This document shows positions 45,640 to 59,000 of a DNA stretch of 64,000 nt, piece after piece. The stretch's first letter is position 1, and each line of letters opens with the position of its first letter. The notes under the pieces were generated by a model that was not told where the DNA came from, did not search any database, and worked only from the letters and a program-made list of their open reading frames with translations. A program made the position numbers and the translations under genes. This stretch comes from Petunia secreta (Eukaryota > Streptophyta > Magnoliopsida > Solanales > Solanaceae). The stretch lies in contig JARKIP010000064.1 of assembly GCA_029990175.1 (NCBI GenBank), positions 12,728,001-12,792,000 of the forward strand, written 5' to 3'.

Positions 45640-46569
45640 ATCAATGCAGAAACATGGTGAAATAATGCTGAAACAGTGTAGAAACAGCTAGATACAAAAG
45701 CAGAACAGTCTAGAAACAGTTAGATACAATGCAGAAACAGTGCAAAAACCTAGAAATACTTAGCAACGTCGATGAAACAATCTAAAACGACATTGATACA
45801 TCGAGATACAGTTAGATACGGAGCAAAAATAGTGTAGATACAGCGCGATACAACGCTAAAACAATCTGAAACACCGTGAACAGTTTAGAAACAGTCCTGA
45901 AGCAGTGTATATACGGCGAGATACAGTTAGATACAAAGCAAAAATAGTGCAGGTACATCGAGGTGCAGGTAAAGAAACAATATGGTACAGTCTTAAACAT
46001 CGTTGAAACAACCTGAAACAGTCTGATACAGTCTACAACAGCGTTAAAACAGTATGATACAGTCTGAAATGGCGTTGAAAAATTCTGAAACAGCTGTTAA
46101 AACAGTCTGAAGCTGCGTTGAAACAATACGATACAATCTGAAACATCTAGTGAAAAAGTCTGAAACAAAATATAAAAAATAATGTGAAATAACACAAAAA
46201 AAGGTGAACTAGTTTAGAAAAAGTGAGAAACAACGCACAAACGGGATGAAACAATGTTGAAACAGTCTAAAAACAGCTAGATACGGTCGCGAAATAGTTA
46301 GATACGGTGTAAAACAACCTGAAACGGTGCTGACACAACCTAAAATGGTATTGAAACAACATGAAGCAACGTAGATACAGTGAGATACACTTTGATACGG
46401 AGCAAAAATAGTGAAGATACAACGAGATACAACGTTGAGACAGTTTGAAACAGCTAGTGAAAAAGTCTGAAACAAAATGCAAAGAATAATGTGAAACAAC
46501 GCAAAACAGGTGAAATAGTTTAGATACAGTAAGAAACAACGCACAAACTGGATGAAACAATGCTGAAAC
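45640..46569. repeat. Degenerate GAAACAG / GATACAG array (left part)
   Basis: Short units such as GAAACAGTCTGAAACAG and GATACAGCGAGATACA repeat for over 900 bases with variable spacing. The array stops at the copia LTR and resumes at 62272. The target duplication GAAAC comes from it. The minus-strand frame across it is low-complexity. Confidence 0.75.
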
Positions 46570-46990
46570 TGTTGTTCCCTGTGTTCGAAAAGACAAATAA
46601 AAACAAGAAACGAAAATGATTCCGAACCCACAAGTTGCTTGTGTCTCCTTAAGGAATCTAATCCCTCACTGTTGCCCAATGTTCAAGGATTAATTCCTCC
46701 CAGGATAGAACGGAATCGTCCAAATCTGCGGTAGCGGGACTTCAAACAACAGAATTATCGACGAATTCAAATGAACGGTGCAAATCACACGACTCTAACT
46801 TTTGATTTTGTAAAACAATGCATTGAAAATGAGAGAATTTCGGAATTTTTAAGTCAAAAGTGTAGTTAAATTTGATGAAATGACCATGTATTTATAGCCA
46901 ACAAAGCGGGATAAATGAAGAGTGAAGCCTTTCAATGAAAAGGTGCAAGGGAACCATTTCCCATTCATACCCATTACAAAAATCTCAACA
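46570..46990 (-). repeat. 3' LTR of copia 2
   Basis: About 421 bp, with TGTTG...CAACA-type ends. The minus-strand polypurine tract (complement of ATCCCCCACATG) follows at 46991-47002. Confidence 0.85.
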
Positions 46991-47199
46991 ATCCCCCACA
47001 TGAATGGGATTGGCTATAAGATGAAAACATGCAAAAAAAAAACTGTGTGATTCGCAGCTAAGGATTAATGGCATCGGGATAAGTGGGTTTCCTTAAATTT
47101 TCTGTAGTGAACATATATCGGATATACTCGGTCACTCGGTAGATTTGATATCTTTGAACCGTCGAGATTTAGTGTATACCTAGACAACATATGTCACAC

Positions 47200-47760
47200 A
47201 ATTAATCCTTATCTGTCTTTGGTTCTCATTGTTGTGTTCATTTCAGCCATGAACACTGCCTGATTTTATAAGTGCATAGAGAATTGGCCTTACTAAATTC
47301 TCTTTGAAGCGGCTTCCACTTCACACTTATATAGGTGATTTCTAAATGTGTAATCCTGTAAATGTACACCATTTGATAATTCCTATATCAAATTTAGATA
47401 ATCGTTAAAGCTACATCGTTTATACTTGGTACTGAACATTGTCTCATTACGAGAATGGACCAAATAAATTTTGTTTGACAATGTTGAACCGTCACTCACA
47501 ACTTTGTTTGATCTCCTTGAACCTAGATCTTGGGATCTCCAGTCTTCTAGGTAGAGTTACCACCATGAGTCACTTGGCCTCGGCCATAGTCTCATTCCCT
47601 TTGATGACCACTCAACTGCCTCTCTAGTTAAGCCTTTTGTATTTGGATCCGTAACATTATCCTTTGACTTTACGTTGTCTGTTGTGATAATGCCTATATA
47701 GAGTAGTTGTTTAAAAGTTTACTGTCTTCATCGTATGTGACGATTTTTCCCGCTATACAT
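47200..47760 (-). pseudogene. Copia 2 pol remnant, 3' end of RNase H
   Basis: Minus-strand translation near 47593-47690 gives SKDNVTDPNTKGLTREAVEW and SSKGM, a typical copia pol C-terminus. It is followed by stops. The remainder continues beyond the solo LTR. Confidence 0.7.
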
Positions 47761-50700
47761 TGTCGCACCCGATTTTAGACTCAACTTGAGGCGAGTCGGG
47801 TTTCGGATTTGACTGGGTAACTCGTTTGAGTTCAAGAGTTGAAGTTGCCATCTAATATACTTTTCTGAGGTGTATTAGGCCACCTAAGCGTCTAAGGCCG
47901 ATTTCATTGTTACACTAATCCAGTTTCAGAGATTCAAAAAGGGTAAGAAGTCCAAATGACTCAGGGGAGAAGGTGTTAGGCACTCCCCCAATCCTACGAA
48001 AGATGGTTCCTGCCCGAGTCTATATTTTAGGATAAAGTTGTAACGTTATGATGCAATAATAACTTGGGAAGGTTAATTACATGTCTAATTTATGAAAGTA
48101 AGCATAACTATGCAAGTTTAAACAATACACCTACGAATAAGCTTTACGTTTTGCAAATACGACCTATTTCAACGTCTAATCGCGTTACAAGGCCTCTAAA
48201 TTAGATGCCTAATCGTATATAATGTTAAACCCACAAAAGATACTGTAACTTCAAGTCATTCATGTAATTTCAGCCATCAAAACAATTTTACACAGACAGT
48301 CAATTTTGCGAAACTAGCCAATTTCATAAAAGATTTCAGATTTTAGTTCAAACCGAATGGGTGTTATTTTTAAAATAAAATGTTAGCCATTTAGGGTCAG
48401 TGTGACTCGTCATTAATTGTCGAGCCCTAATCTTAATGGCTATTTTTGTTTAGGGGTGAGTTTTGAAAAGTATTTAGGTAAAGGGTCTGATTTTTAAAAG
48501 CAAGTCACACAAAGCACGTAAATGCATACAAAGGGGACTGCCACACATAGATATAGATAGAAGCATGCAAATACATGAGTAATCAATGATACTAGTTTTG
48601 GAAAACGTTTATAGATTCGTATAGTCGACCCCAATCACGTATACACCCCTATACACTATTAGATTAGCGTATAGGAGTCTTAAAGTGATGAAAATAGTTT
48701 TAACACATACAAAGGCCATATTTGAAAATATTTTTGGGCCTGAATCATTTATATAAATAGGGCAGTTTAAACTTTAACAAAAGCAATCCAGATTTTAACA
48801 CGTTTCGCACAAAATAACCCATGTTTAAAGAAACTTCTTTCCAAAGAATATTTCAAGTGCGAGACGCTGTCCTACCTTAAACTTTAATCAATTATGAGCT
48901 ATGTTCGAATGTTAAAACTATCCAGTCCTGCATAATTCCTATTTATCAATGCCAAGCACTCGCAAATTTATCTCCGTTAACATGATATGCTATGATGCAG
49001 CCGCCAAAGTAGAAAGGATTAAGAAGAGGCCCCTGGATGGCCATTTACACAGTCTTCATGACTGTATAACCTGTTTAAAGTGAATACAAGCAGGAATCCT
49101 AAAATATACAGAGATGGGACAGTTTCTAGGGGAGCATATCACACAAAAGGGAAAGATTAGAAAGGTGCCCTGTTCTGCACCAGTTTTAATAGCCTGTTTA
49201 GCTTAGTTTTCATCATCAGTTGAGCCTTTTACCAGGCTTAAACCAAACGAGATTAAAAACCCTGAAAGCCATACTTTGATATAGCCAGGCTATCCACATA
49301 AGACTGCAAAGCAATGGTTAGTAGTGGGGCAGAAAAGACCCCCAAACAAGACACTTACCAGCCAAACATGCTAAGAAAACCATAGGAAAAAAAACAGTGA
49401 CGGTTTAAGATGCAATAGAGGCAGATATCATATTTTTACCTTGCAATTAGATCAAGAAAGAGACAGGGATGAATGAAGCAGTCAATGCCAAGTTACTCTT
49501 CCAAAAAATATCCAGAAGAAAGAGATGACACTTCTAAGAATGTAACCACAGTTTCCCAGTGAGAGAGGAGTAAGTAGGGTGTTCAATGTGTGAGAAGAGT
49601 ATACAGAATGCTTAAATGTGTCCTAAATGTATGTCTAAGGCCAGATTTATATATGTGTGAGTGTGAGAATTCAAATTCAAATGGAAAAGGTCTTACAAGG
49701 CAAGAGATATTGCCTTCCATAAATAACAAGGGACAAACTTTGAGTTCCTTCCAAAAATAAAGCAATCAATCCTAAAACTTGAGGCAAAATCAATCCCACA
49801 CTGATTTAGATTTCCTCCCCTCACCTTTAACATAGTCCAGGTTCACAATCAATTACACAAACTCAAACAAAGTTCGAAAATCAGTCAATCATCTTAGTAT
49901 ATCTCAAGAAATTTCCAGTAGGCACTATATCAATTAACAAGATCAACTTTCATTCTAATACCAATCAACTAACTTAAATTAGTCAAATCACAAGATCATG
50001 CTCAAACCAGTCTAGTACCTCAAACTCTCAACCTAAATAACTACAAGATTGTGTGTCTCGGCACAAAACAAGAGCTAAGCATACTGTCAAGGCTATACTC
50101 TAACAATGGTGACGAGATACTGGACCCTAAGACATAATATAGAGACGTGCAAACAATTTTAAAAGCAAGAATTGAAATGAACATAATTAACCATGTAATT
50201 TTCCATTTTAATCCGTTAACGACTAGGCATACTAATTTACAAACAACACTAGGCAAACTTAGGCACATGCATGGCACACAGAGGAAAGCAAATTAGGAGT
50301 TAGCGTTACCTGTTTTCGATTGGAGTCAGGTCAATCTTGACCAGCTTCTATCGCGTTCGTATGAGGGGTTTTCCTCCTCCTCTAGCAACGACGACATCTT
50401 GGGCCCCAATTAGACATGTCTGAGGATTTTTCCGGTGACAGAAAACCTCCGTCGACGAGAGGTCAATTTGACCTCCGTCGAAACAAACAAATAGTATACG
50501 GGTTTTGTAGCGGATGACAAGGGGAACACGATGATACTATTTTTCCTAATTTTGGCCGGCCAAATCGAACGGAAAATGCCGTGACAGAGGCGGCGTGACA
50601 TTTCGCCGAAGAGAAAGAGAGAGAGTGATTATCGGGTGAGGTGAAGGGAAATGGGGATAGGAATGAAGTTTAGGGGTCGTTTGGGGAATAATATGGAGGT

Positions 50701-51179
50701 TTTGATCTCAGCCGTCGGATGGTACACGTGGACGGCTGAGATCGATCCACGTACGTGCTGAAATGTAATAAATGGGCTGAATGTATAGGCACACGTGTAT
50801 ATATGTATATATATGTATATATAGTGTATAAAGCCTATAAATTAAGTATAAATATGTATAAATTGTATAAACATTATAGATTAAGTAAAAAATAATCACA
50901 AGGCTAAATGATTAAAGAAATATATTATATTAAGGTTTAAAAATAATTTTAGGTATCCTCCATTAAAACAACAATAATTGTGAAAAATATTAACCAGACA
51001 TACAAGTTTTGTAAAAACGTGACTGTTCGCGCAAATGCTTCTAAAAATGGTCTAATTGGCGTACGTGCACGAGATAATGACTCATGATGGAGTAAGAGTA
51101 GGATATTTATGTGGCTGTCGATGTAATTTGTCCGAATAAAAGGCTATTGAAACAGGAGGGACAAAATTAGGTGTCAACA
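47761..51179. repeat. Solo LTR of ~3.4 kb
   Basis: Begins TGTCGCACCCGATTTTAGAC and ends GGTGTCAACA. It is flanked by 5-bp duplications TACAT at 47756-47760 and 51180-51184. No internal pol, primer site or second LTR was found. This fits a solo LTR left by recombination. The length suggests a gypsy group with long LTRs (such as Tat/Ogre), but that is inference. Confidence 0.8.
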
Positions 51180-51184
51180 TACAT

Positions 51185-53539
51185 AACGCTCCTAACTCGT
51201 CCACTTTTCTCTTGACATTGCAATGTATGCATATAAATGTCAACGATTTGGGCTTAGATCGAATTTTTTCAAGAAGTCCTAGAGCCATCCAGCTTCTTCA
51301 CTAGCCTTATCTAAGGCTATGAACTCAGCTTTCATTGTAGAGCGGTTATTGGCTATTTTTTAGCATCATTATACCAATAGCTAGCTAGGAATGGTTGCAT
51401 CAGTTGTGCGCACAGTCTTTTCATATTTAATGTATTCTCATCCATTTCAGCCCATTCCTAGTATTTGTATGCTATCATTTATTATTCCAACATGGAATAC
51501 AAGTCTAAGCGATGCCCAAATTATATATAGAAGCTTCATTTATTATAAAAATCCAACTCGATATAGATTTTTAGAATCGTTATTGGCTGCTTCACTGCTT
51601 AAATCCAACTTGATATGGATTTTATTATTAATATCATCAGTTGTTTTACAACTTTATAGACCAGCATACTGATCCATTCGTTCATCAATGATCATGTCTG
51701 TACAAAGCTCTTTTAACCAAGACATCTTTTCATGAAAAGTCACAACTTTCCAAGTGACACCATTTCATGAAATTACACAACCTTTTTGAAAAAGACACAA
51801 GACCAATCTTCAAATCGCTAGTTCCTTCACTAGTCGTTCAAATAATAGTAGTTATGAACTCATAAACTATTATGTCAATATCTACTAAGGACTCGTGGGT
51901 TGCGAGAAAAAAAATCACATCTAATTCTTCTAAATAAGATAGACATTAAGTGTATTTATGCATACGTCAAGTGCCCCACATTTTAAATATTTTATATGTC
52001 ATATTCATAACACATCTAAAGAGTAACAAATTTAATCTTTTGTATAGAGTTAGCTGATATAACAATTATTCACGTGGTCCAGTATAACTGGCTAACTGAA
52101 CGGTGCTTATGCACAACCACCCAACAATTTATTAAAGAATACTCCTTAGTCAAAGGACACCCGTTCAAACGTAATATCAATTGTGGGTTTTCTACTAAGA
52201 TCCACGTAGGATTAGCAAAGCCAAACTAATGGCTCGATCTCCAAAATCAAATTTTGGATTTCACACTTCTAAAACAAGAATTAGTAACAACTTGTTAGAA
52301 TTCTGTATCATTAGATGGAAATTTGCTGGGCAATCCATGTTGGAAACTCACGAATCAAATTACCAACATGTGCAAATGTTGATTATATCTCGTGACGCAT
52401 TCTCTGTTTCCCTTCATCTCAATATCCATAAAAATAAGATCAAGAGTGATGGCACGACGAGTCATTATTTTGATCCTATATTCCATTGATTCAACATAAG
52501 GTTGCTCCCGTCATCATTACAATTATTGAGATGGAAAATGAATTAGCCTCCACCCTTTCATGGAAAAATACAATCAACTTTCATAAACCAGTGAAGTTTT
52601 TAATCTTCAAAATCGGTTTAATAAAACAACGAAGTTTTCAATATTCAAAGCCGATCCATTCCAACGGTGAAGTTTTTAATCTTAAAACCATTTTAATACG
52701 ATGGTGAGGTTTTTAATCTTCAAATTAATTCACTACAACGGCGAAGTTTTTAATCTTCAAGCCGGTTCACTACAACAGTGAAGTTTTTAATCTTCAAACT
52801 GAGTAAGAATAGGAGTAGATAATCACAAAGATTTTACTCTCCAAAAACCACAGATTTCATTTTCTGAGAAACCTTTGATGTTTCAATGGTATAGCCAGAC
52901 CAAAGCACAAGTGTATACGACCCCATATTTGGTCAAGCACACAATTTATGTATGTGAATTTCCATAGTGTTTTTTCGTTGTGCTCTAATTCTCCAGCCAA
53001 TGACATAACAAGTCGCTGGATATACACGTTCTCATGCCTCTTGGAGTGAAGTGAGGAATCGTTTGGAAATCTTCTGGAGCATGAGCAATTATATACAGTT
53101 GTTACTTTTGATCTTATATTTCTTCTCCTCAAAGAACTAAAATTCTGGTTAGTCATAAAACTATAATCTGCATGGAAACAAAAATTCCATCAGCATATGC
53201 ACCTTTCTTGTCATGACCGACGAGGAGAACATTGCTTTCTATGAGTACATTTTTTATTTTTCCCTTTATAGGTAACTTTACTTTCTGTAAGATAAAAGAG
53301 TAAGGTTTGTTTTATTAATAAATGGTCCACTTTGAAAATTCAAAGACTTCAATAATAAAATAGCAAAATAAAATAATGCCAAGAAAGACTCCCTGGTGCA
53401 AAGGAATAAGGCAGATTCACCATCAAGGAGCATCTCGATTCTTTTTTGGTTTAGTCAAACGACACCAAGAATGTCTTTAAACCAGCCATCATAATAATAA
53501 GGCGAACACAAAAAAAAATTACATTAGATTCCTTAAGAT
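51185..53539 (-). pseudogene. Copia 2 internal remnant, upstream part
   Basis: The minus strand at 51288-51340 reads TMKAEFIALDKASEEAGW, the copia RNase H motif. The rest, to the LTR, shows only stops and short frames. No primer site was recognised by the LTR. Confidence 0.6.
52585..52800. repeat. ~37-bp tandem repeat
   Basis: GTGAAGTTTTTAATCTTCAA followed by GCCGGTTCACTACAAC-like sequence repeats about six times, near 52590, 52630, 52667, 52704, 52740 and 52778. Confidence 0.8.
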
Positions 53540-53877
53540 TTTTGTTCCCTGTGTTCGAAAAGACAAAAAAAAAAAAAAAAGAAGCAAGAAATCAAAAATA
53601 AAACGTTATTACGAAAATGATTCCGAGTCCACAAATTTCTTGTGTCTCCTTAAGGAATCTAATCCCCTCCCTGTTGCCCAAGGTTCACGGATAATTCCTC
53701 CTACGATAGAACATAATCGTCCAATCTGCGGTAGCGACACTTTAAACAAAAGTGTTATCAGCGAACTCAAATGAACGATGCAAATCACACCTCTAATATT
53801 TGATTTTGTAAAACAATGCATTGAAGATGAGAGAATTTCAGAATTTGTAAGTCAAAAGTGTAGTTAAATTTGATGAA
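53540..53877 (-). repeat. 5' LTR of copia 2, first segment
   Basis: Matches 46570-46887 with substitutions and an A-run expansion. It breaks off after TTTGATGAA, where the LINE begins, and continues at 62159. Confidence 0.85.
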
Positions 53878-54243
53878 TGTGTGGGCATACTATAAAGTGT
53901 AGTTAAATCTGGTGTCTTATGCTATCAGAAAGTACCTCATAGGCTTAAAGGTAAGTTCTATAAAGCAGTCGTTAGACCTACTTTAATGTACAGGGCAGAA
54001 TTTTTGCACGTAAAGGTCACCCACGTCTAGAGGATGAGTGTAGCCGAGATGCAGATGCTCAGATAGATGTGTGGGCCTACTAGGATGGACAAGATTAAGA
54101 ACGAAGCCATTCGAGACAAGGTGCGAGCGGCTGCATGGTGGACAAGATGCGACAAGCGAGGCTGAGTTGGTTTGGACATGTGAAGAGGAGGAGTTCAGAT
54201 GCGCGGGTGAGGAGGTGTGAGGGGTTGACAGTGCTAACCCTTC
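53878..54243 (+). pseudogene. RTE-type LINE ORF2 fragment, 5' segment
   Basis: Translation with stops gives the C-terminal part of a LINE reverse transcriptase (LKGKFYKAVVRPTLMY, then VAEMQMLR and a DKIKNEAIRDKV stretch). The LINE is 5'-truncated. A copy of AGTGTAGTTAAAT from the LTR lies just inside the junction. It is cut at 54243 by gypsy 2. Confidence 0.75.
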
Positions 54244-55018
54244 TGATGCAACTCGATGCGCGAGCAAGCCATTCATAAGGAGCCAAGCACGGGAGTAGCA
54301 ACAGTTGCAGGCCATGTTTGCACAACTGGAGCTGCTAGGTGTTGGAGGTTTCAGGACATTTCTGCATGCTTACTGCCTCAAGATCTGGAAATGTTCATCG
54401 CGATCGCGAGTCTTCAGAAATGATGGCAAAAAAAATTACCATCGTGATCGCGCACCATCAGCCGCGATCGTGCAAAAAGGAAATGAAGAGTAGCGCAATC
54501 GCACGTCCTCAAACACGATCGTGCAGGGAGACTGACATTGGATGAAGGCCCATGCCTTCACGATCGCGTGACCATAGCGGCGATCGCGAGGCTCTGATTT
54601 ATCGAGCTACACGATAGCGCCTGTTCCTGTGCGAACGTATTGGAACGTGGATTAGAATGTTATTTTCAGCTAATGACTTATTGAAGGCCCATTATTGAGG
54701 GTAATTAAGGCAAATTGTGCCATTTTTAAAAATCCTATATAAAGCCCTTATAGTTCATTATTTTAGGGTTAGATTTTGATGACATTAACTTTGAGAGTTT
54801 ATTGACTAAGCTTGTTTGCTTAAGCACACATTGATTTTCTTGATTTGCAATTAGGCTTAGATTAATTGAGGATAAGTTAGTATAGGTTCTCTTGTTTAGA
54901 CAATTAAAGGGGTGATTAGGCCACTTTTCCCTAATCCACTTCCATAATCCTTTTCTAAATAATTGGGTCTTGCTTTAATTCTTGTTATTTTGTTTTCTTG
55001 TTGTTAATTTTCGTATCA
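54244..55018 (+). repeat. 5' LTR of gypsy 2, with CGCGATCGCG palindromes
   Basis: 775 bp. From about 54395 to 54620 it is studded with ATCGCGATCGCG, GATCGCG and related palindromic words, several with CpG to TpG/CpA changes. TATATAAAG near 54737 is a likely TATA box. Confidence 0.9.
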
Positions 55019-56084
55019 TTTGGTATCAGAGCTGGATTAGTGCTTGTTCTCACAAACACTAACCAATTTTTGTTTATCAAATCTGAAAAAAAAAAAACCA
55101 CAAAAAAATCAAAAGTCCAAAAATCTAAAAAAAAATGAGCCTTAGGTTTAGGTTTCTTTTGGATGAAATTTTTGTTACCAAATAAAGATATTTGATCCTA
55201 GAAGCTATTCCTTGAAGGAATTAAACAGCAAATATCATTTGAGGTGCTGAATTGAAGATTCAAAAATTAGGGTTCTTCAACAAGAATTTGGGCTTTTTGA
55301 ATTTGGTTGTTGCTATTAAAGATTTAACTACTGGAGTTTGTTCACGAACCAATAAGGAGTATAAATCTCAAATTTGGAGCAAAAATACGGTGGTTTGTGA
55401 AGATTCAAGTGGAAAAGAGGGATTGAAAAATAGGTTCTGATCAAAACCTAGAAGCCTACGTGATCGCGTCCAACCAAGCGTGATAGTGCAGGGCAAGAAT
55501 TAAAAGCCCTATGCGATTGCGACTGTCTTACGCGATCGCGCACTTGCTGCCAGGTTACTCATCGTGATCGCGTCGTGTCTCACCCGATCGCATTGAACAA
55601 CAAATTTTTGGAAAAATAATTTCTTAGACAGATTGCTCGCAACAGCCCTGGAACAGTTTCCAATCAACAAGAGCCCAATTTCAACATCAAGTACAGTGAG
55701 TTTCTATATCATAAACAAAATTTCATCCAAATCCGAATCCATTTCATGCCAATTCGATTCGTGCCTTTCTTCTTTCCTTTCTTTAGCTTTTTCTAAATTC
55801 CATCCGTTAACTTTAATTGTTCGTTTCTTTTCACAACAATTCCTTTCCATCCCAAATTAGATTGCGTTTGATTGTTAAGTCGGACTTGTGTGCAAAGAAA
55901 AAACTTACATTAGCCAAGAGTGGAAAAAGGCAAGTGTGGTGAGAGTTTTAAAGTGAGTAAACTCCAATCATTGAGTGTAAACACGAGTAGATTGAGTGCA
56001 ATCAAAACGAGTATAAACACTTAGGGAGTGACTTGGTGAAGACTCTTTCTACTAACTTTGTTTGTTTAATAGTTTGTAGATACG
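55019..56084 (+). other. Gypsy 2 leader
   Basis: Primer site, then a non-coding leader. More GATCGCG words lie at 55455-55590, as in the LTR. Confidence 0.7.
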
Positions 56085-59000
56085 ATGGCTCAAAAGGAAG
56101 TTGAGGCGGAGATGGAACTTAAAACTATGTTACAAGCCTTGATAGCAAATGTTAAATCAATGCAAGATGATTTCAAAGGAATGAAGGAGACGGTTGATGA
56201 CCTATCCCGAAAAGATAGGCTTCGGTAAATGGGAAAGCAAGTGGTTGATACACCTCTAACCGTGGGGTTGCGGGGTGATGGACCTAGCCGGATCTCTCGG
56301 GCTAATGACTGTTATTCTCATATGGTGGTCCAATATACTTATTCTCCAAATGACACTCCACAAGGGAAAGATCACATTCATGACCTTCCAAAAAATGAAC
56401 CACCAAGAAATGAGACTCCAAGGCGTGAAAGAGTGGTGCATCCACAAAATGATCACCCACATGAAGATGAGTCCTTTCATGCACATGAGAACTATGATGA
56501 TGACCCATTTCGCTATCCGGGGGAGGCACGACAAAGGGGAAATAGGGGTCGAGGAGGTCGATTTGGGATTGGTTACCAAGGGAAAGCAGAACGTGAAGAG
56601 GACTACTATGACTATGGGGGTTATGGTGGACATCGGAGACATCATGATTATGATAGATAGTTGAACACCATCAAGATCAACCTACCAACTTTCCAAGGAG
56701 AAAGTGATCCCGAGGAGTTTCTAGAGTGGGTTGTCAAGATTGAGAGGATCTTTCAAACCAACAATGTTCAAGAAGCCACAAAGGTCAAGTATGTCATTAC
56801 TCAATTTGAGAATTATGCTTCTACTTGGTGGGAGTCCAAAAGAAGGCAAAGAGAGACTCAAGGGCTAATTAAAAATGATGGATGGGCGGCTTTGAAAGCC
56901 ATGATAGAGGCTCGATTTCGACCCACCAACTATGAAGATGAGTTGATCAAGAAATTTTATAACTTGAGGCAAGGGAACAAAAGTGTGCCGGAATACTTTG
57001 ATGAGTTTAAGAAGACAAGGACGAGGGCCAACATTCAAGATAGTGATTGATTCCTCATTCCAAAATTTTATGGAGGCTTGAATAGGGAAATCTCTTCTCC
57101 CATAAAATTGCACCAATATGATTGCTTGTATGATGTTTTTCAAGCGGCGCTTAAGGTGGAGAAATGGCTTAAATTGGACAACTCCTACAAGTCCAAAAAC
57201 ATCTCTACCACTTGGAACAAGGGAAAGGATATTGTGAAGACCTATTCCCCATGGGACAAGGCAAAGGATCCCAAGCGAGAGTTCAAAGGTCAATTTGACA
57301 AAGCCAAGCCCAAAGAAGAGTCAAAGGTGGGAGGTAACAAAGATAAACTTGAAAACTTGTCTAATATTCAATGTTATAAATGCAGTGGCCGAGGCCACAT
57401 GATGAGAGATTGTCCAAATAGGAGAGCTATTGTTGCTTTGGGTGATGGGGGCTATGAAACGGGTGGTAGTGATGTAGAAGAGATAGTTGGGGATATGCCA
57501 TGTGATGATGATTTTCACGGGGGCAAAGGGGAAGGTGAACAATTAGAAGAATATACATACGCCACTCTGATAGTAAGGAGAATAATGGGGGTGCAAGTAA
57601 AGGAGGAGTCGAATCAAAAGGAGAATTTGTTTCATACATATTATAAGGTTCAAGGGACTAGTTTCTCTCTAATTATTGATAGTGGTAGTTGAGTCAATGT
57701 AGTGAGCACAACTTTGATTGAACAACTCAAGCTACCCACTAGGAAATGTCCACAATCTTACAAGCTACAATGGTTGAACGAGTGTGGTGAACTAAAAATG
57801 ATCAAGAAAGCTTTGATCAAATTCAAGATTGGGGACTACCATGATGATCTCTTATTTGATGTGGTTCCGATGCAAGCTTGTCACGTTTTGCTTGGAAGAC
57901 CTTGGCAATATGACCATTTGGCAAAGCGTGATGGCAAGACTAACAAGTATGCCTTGGAGTTGGAAGGTCGAAAGTTTATTCTTAATCCATTGACCCCGAC
58001 TCAAGTGAGTGAGGGCTATAGGAAGATGAGGGAGTTGAAGTTGAAAAGAGAGAAAGAAAAGAAAGAGGGAGTTGTAGTAGATAAAAGAGAGGGAGTTGTC
58101 ACACAAAAGAGTGAGGAAACAAAAGAGGGAGTGAACTTGTACTTGTCCAAGAAGGAGTGTTTAAAAGATGTGGAGGAGGGAATGCCCATGATTCTCCTCC
58201 TACACAAGGACCATGTTTTGCTTACTAATGAACTAACCCCTTCTTTGCTTAGTTCTATTTCTTCTCTTTTGCAAGGTTATGAAGACATCTTTCCCGAGGA
58301 GTTGCCTAGTGGATTGCCACCACTAAGAGGCATTGAGCATCAAATTGACCTTGTTCCGGGCTCCTAATTGCACAACAAGGCCGCTTATAGAAGCAACCCG
58401 GAGGCCACTAAAGAGCTCCAAAAGCAAGTTGAGGAGTTGCTTGAAAGAGGACTTGTGCAAGAAAGCTTGAGCCCATGTGCGGTCCCGGTCATCCTAGTAC
58501 CAAAGAAATATGGGACTTGGCGCATGTGTGTGGATTGTAGAGCCACCAACAAGATCACGGTAAAGTATCGACATCCTATTCCTAGGTTAGATGATATGCT
58601 TGATGAGTTGTGTGGATCTTGTGTGTTCTCTAAAATTGATTTGAGGAGTGGATACCACCAAATCCGGATGAAACCGAGTGATGAGTGGAAGACGACCTTT
58701 AAGACTAACTTTGGTCTTTATGAGTGCTTGTCATGCCTTTGTCTTATCCAATGCTCCTTCAACCTTCATGAGGTTGATGAATCATGTGCTCAAATCTTTC
58801 ATTGAAAAATTTGTTATAGTTTACTTTGATGACATTCTTATCTATAGCAAATCCATTGATAAGCATGCTAATCATTTGAAATAAGTATTTGATGTTTTGA
58901 GAAAGGAGCAGTTATTTGCTAATTTGAAAAAGTGCTATTTTTGTGTTGAAAAAGTTGTGTTCCTTGGTTTTGTGGTGAGTGCAAATGGTGTGGAAGTAGA

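Noticed and set aside
46209..46679. 156-codon minus-strand frame rich in F, C and S
   Set aside because: It spans the GAAACAG array and the copia LTR edge, so its composition is a repeat artefact.
56256..56645. Overlapping frames in both strands in gypsy 2 gag
   Set aside because: Shadows of the gag frame; the gag pattern is in the plus frame starting at 56085.
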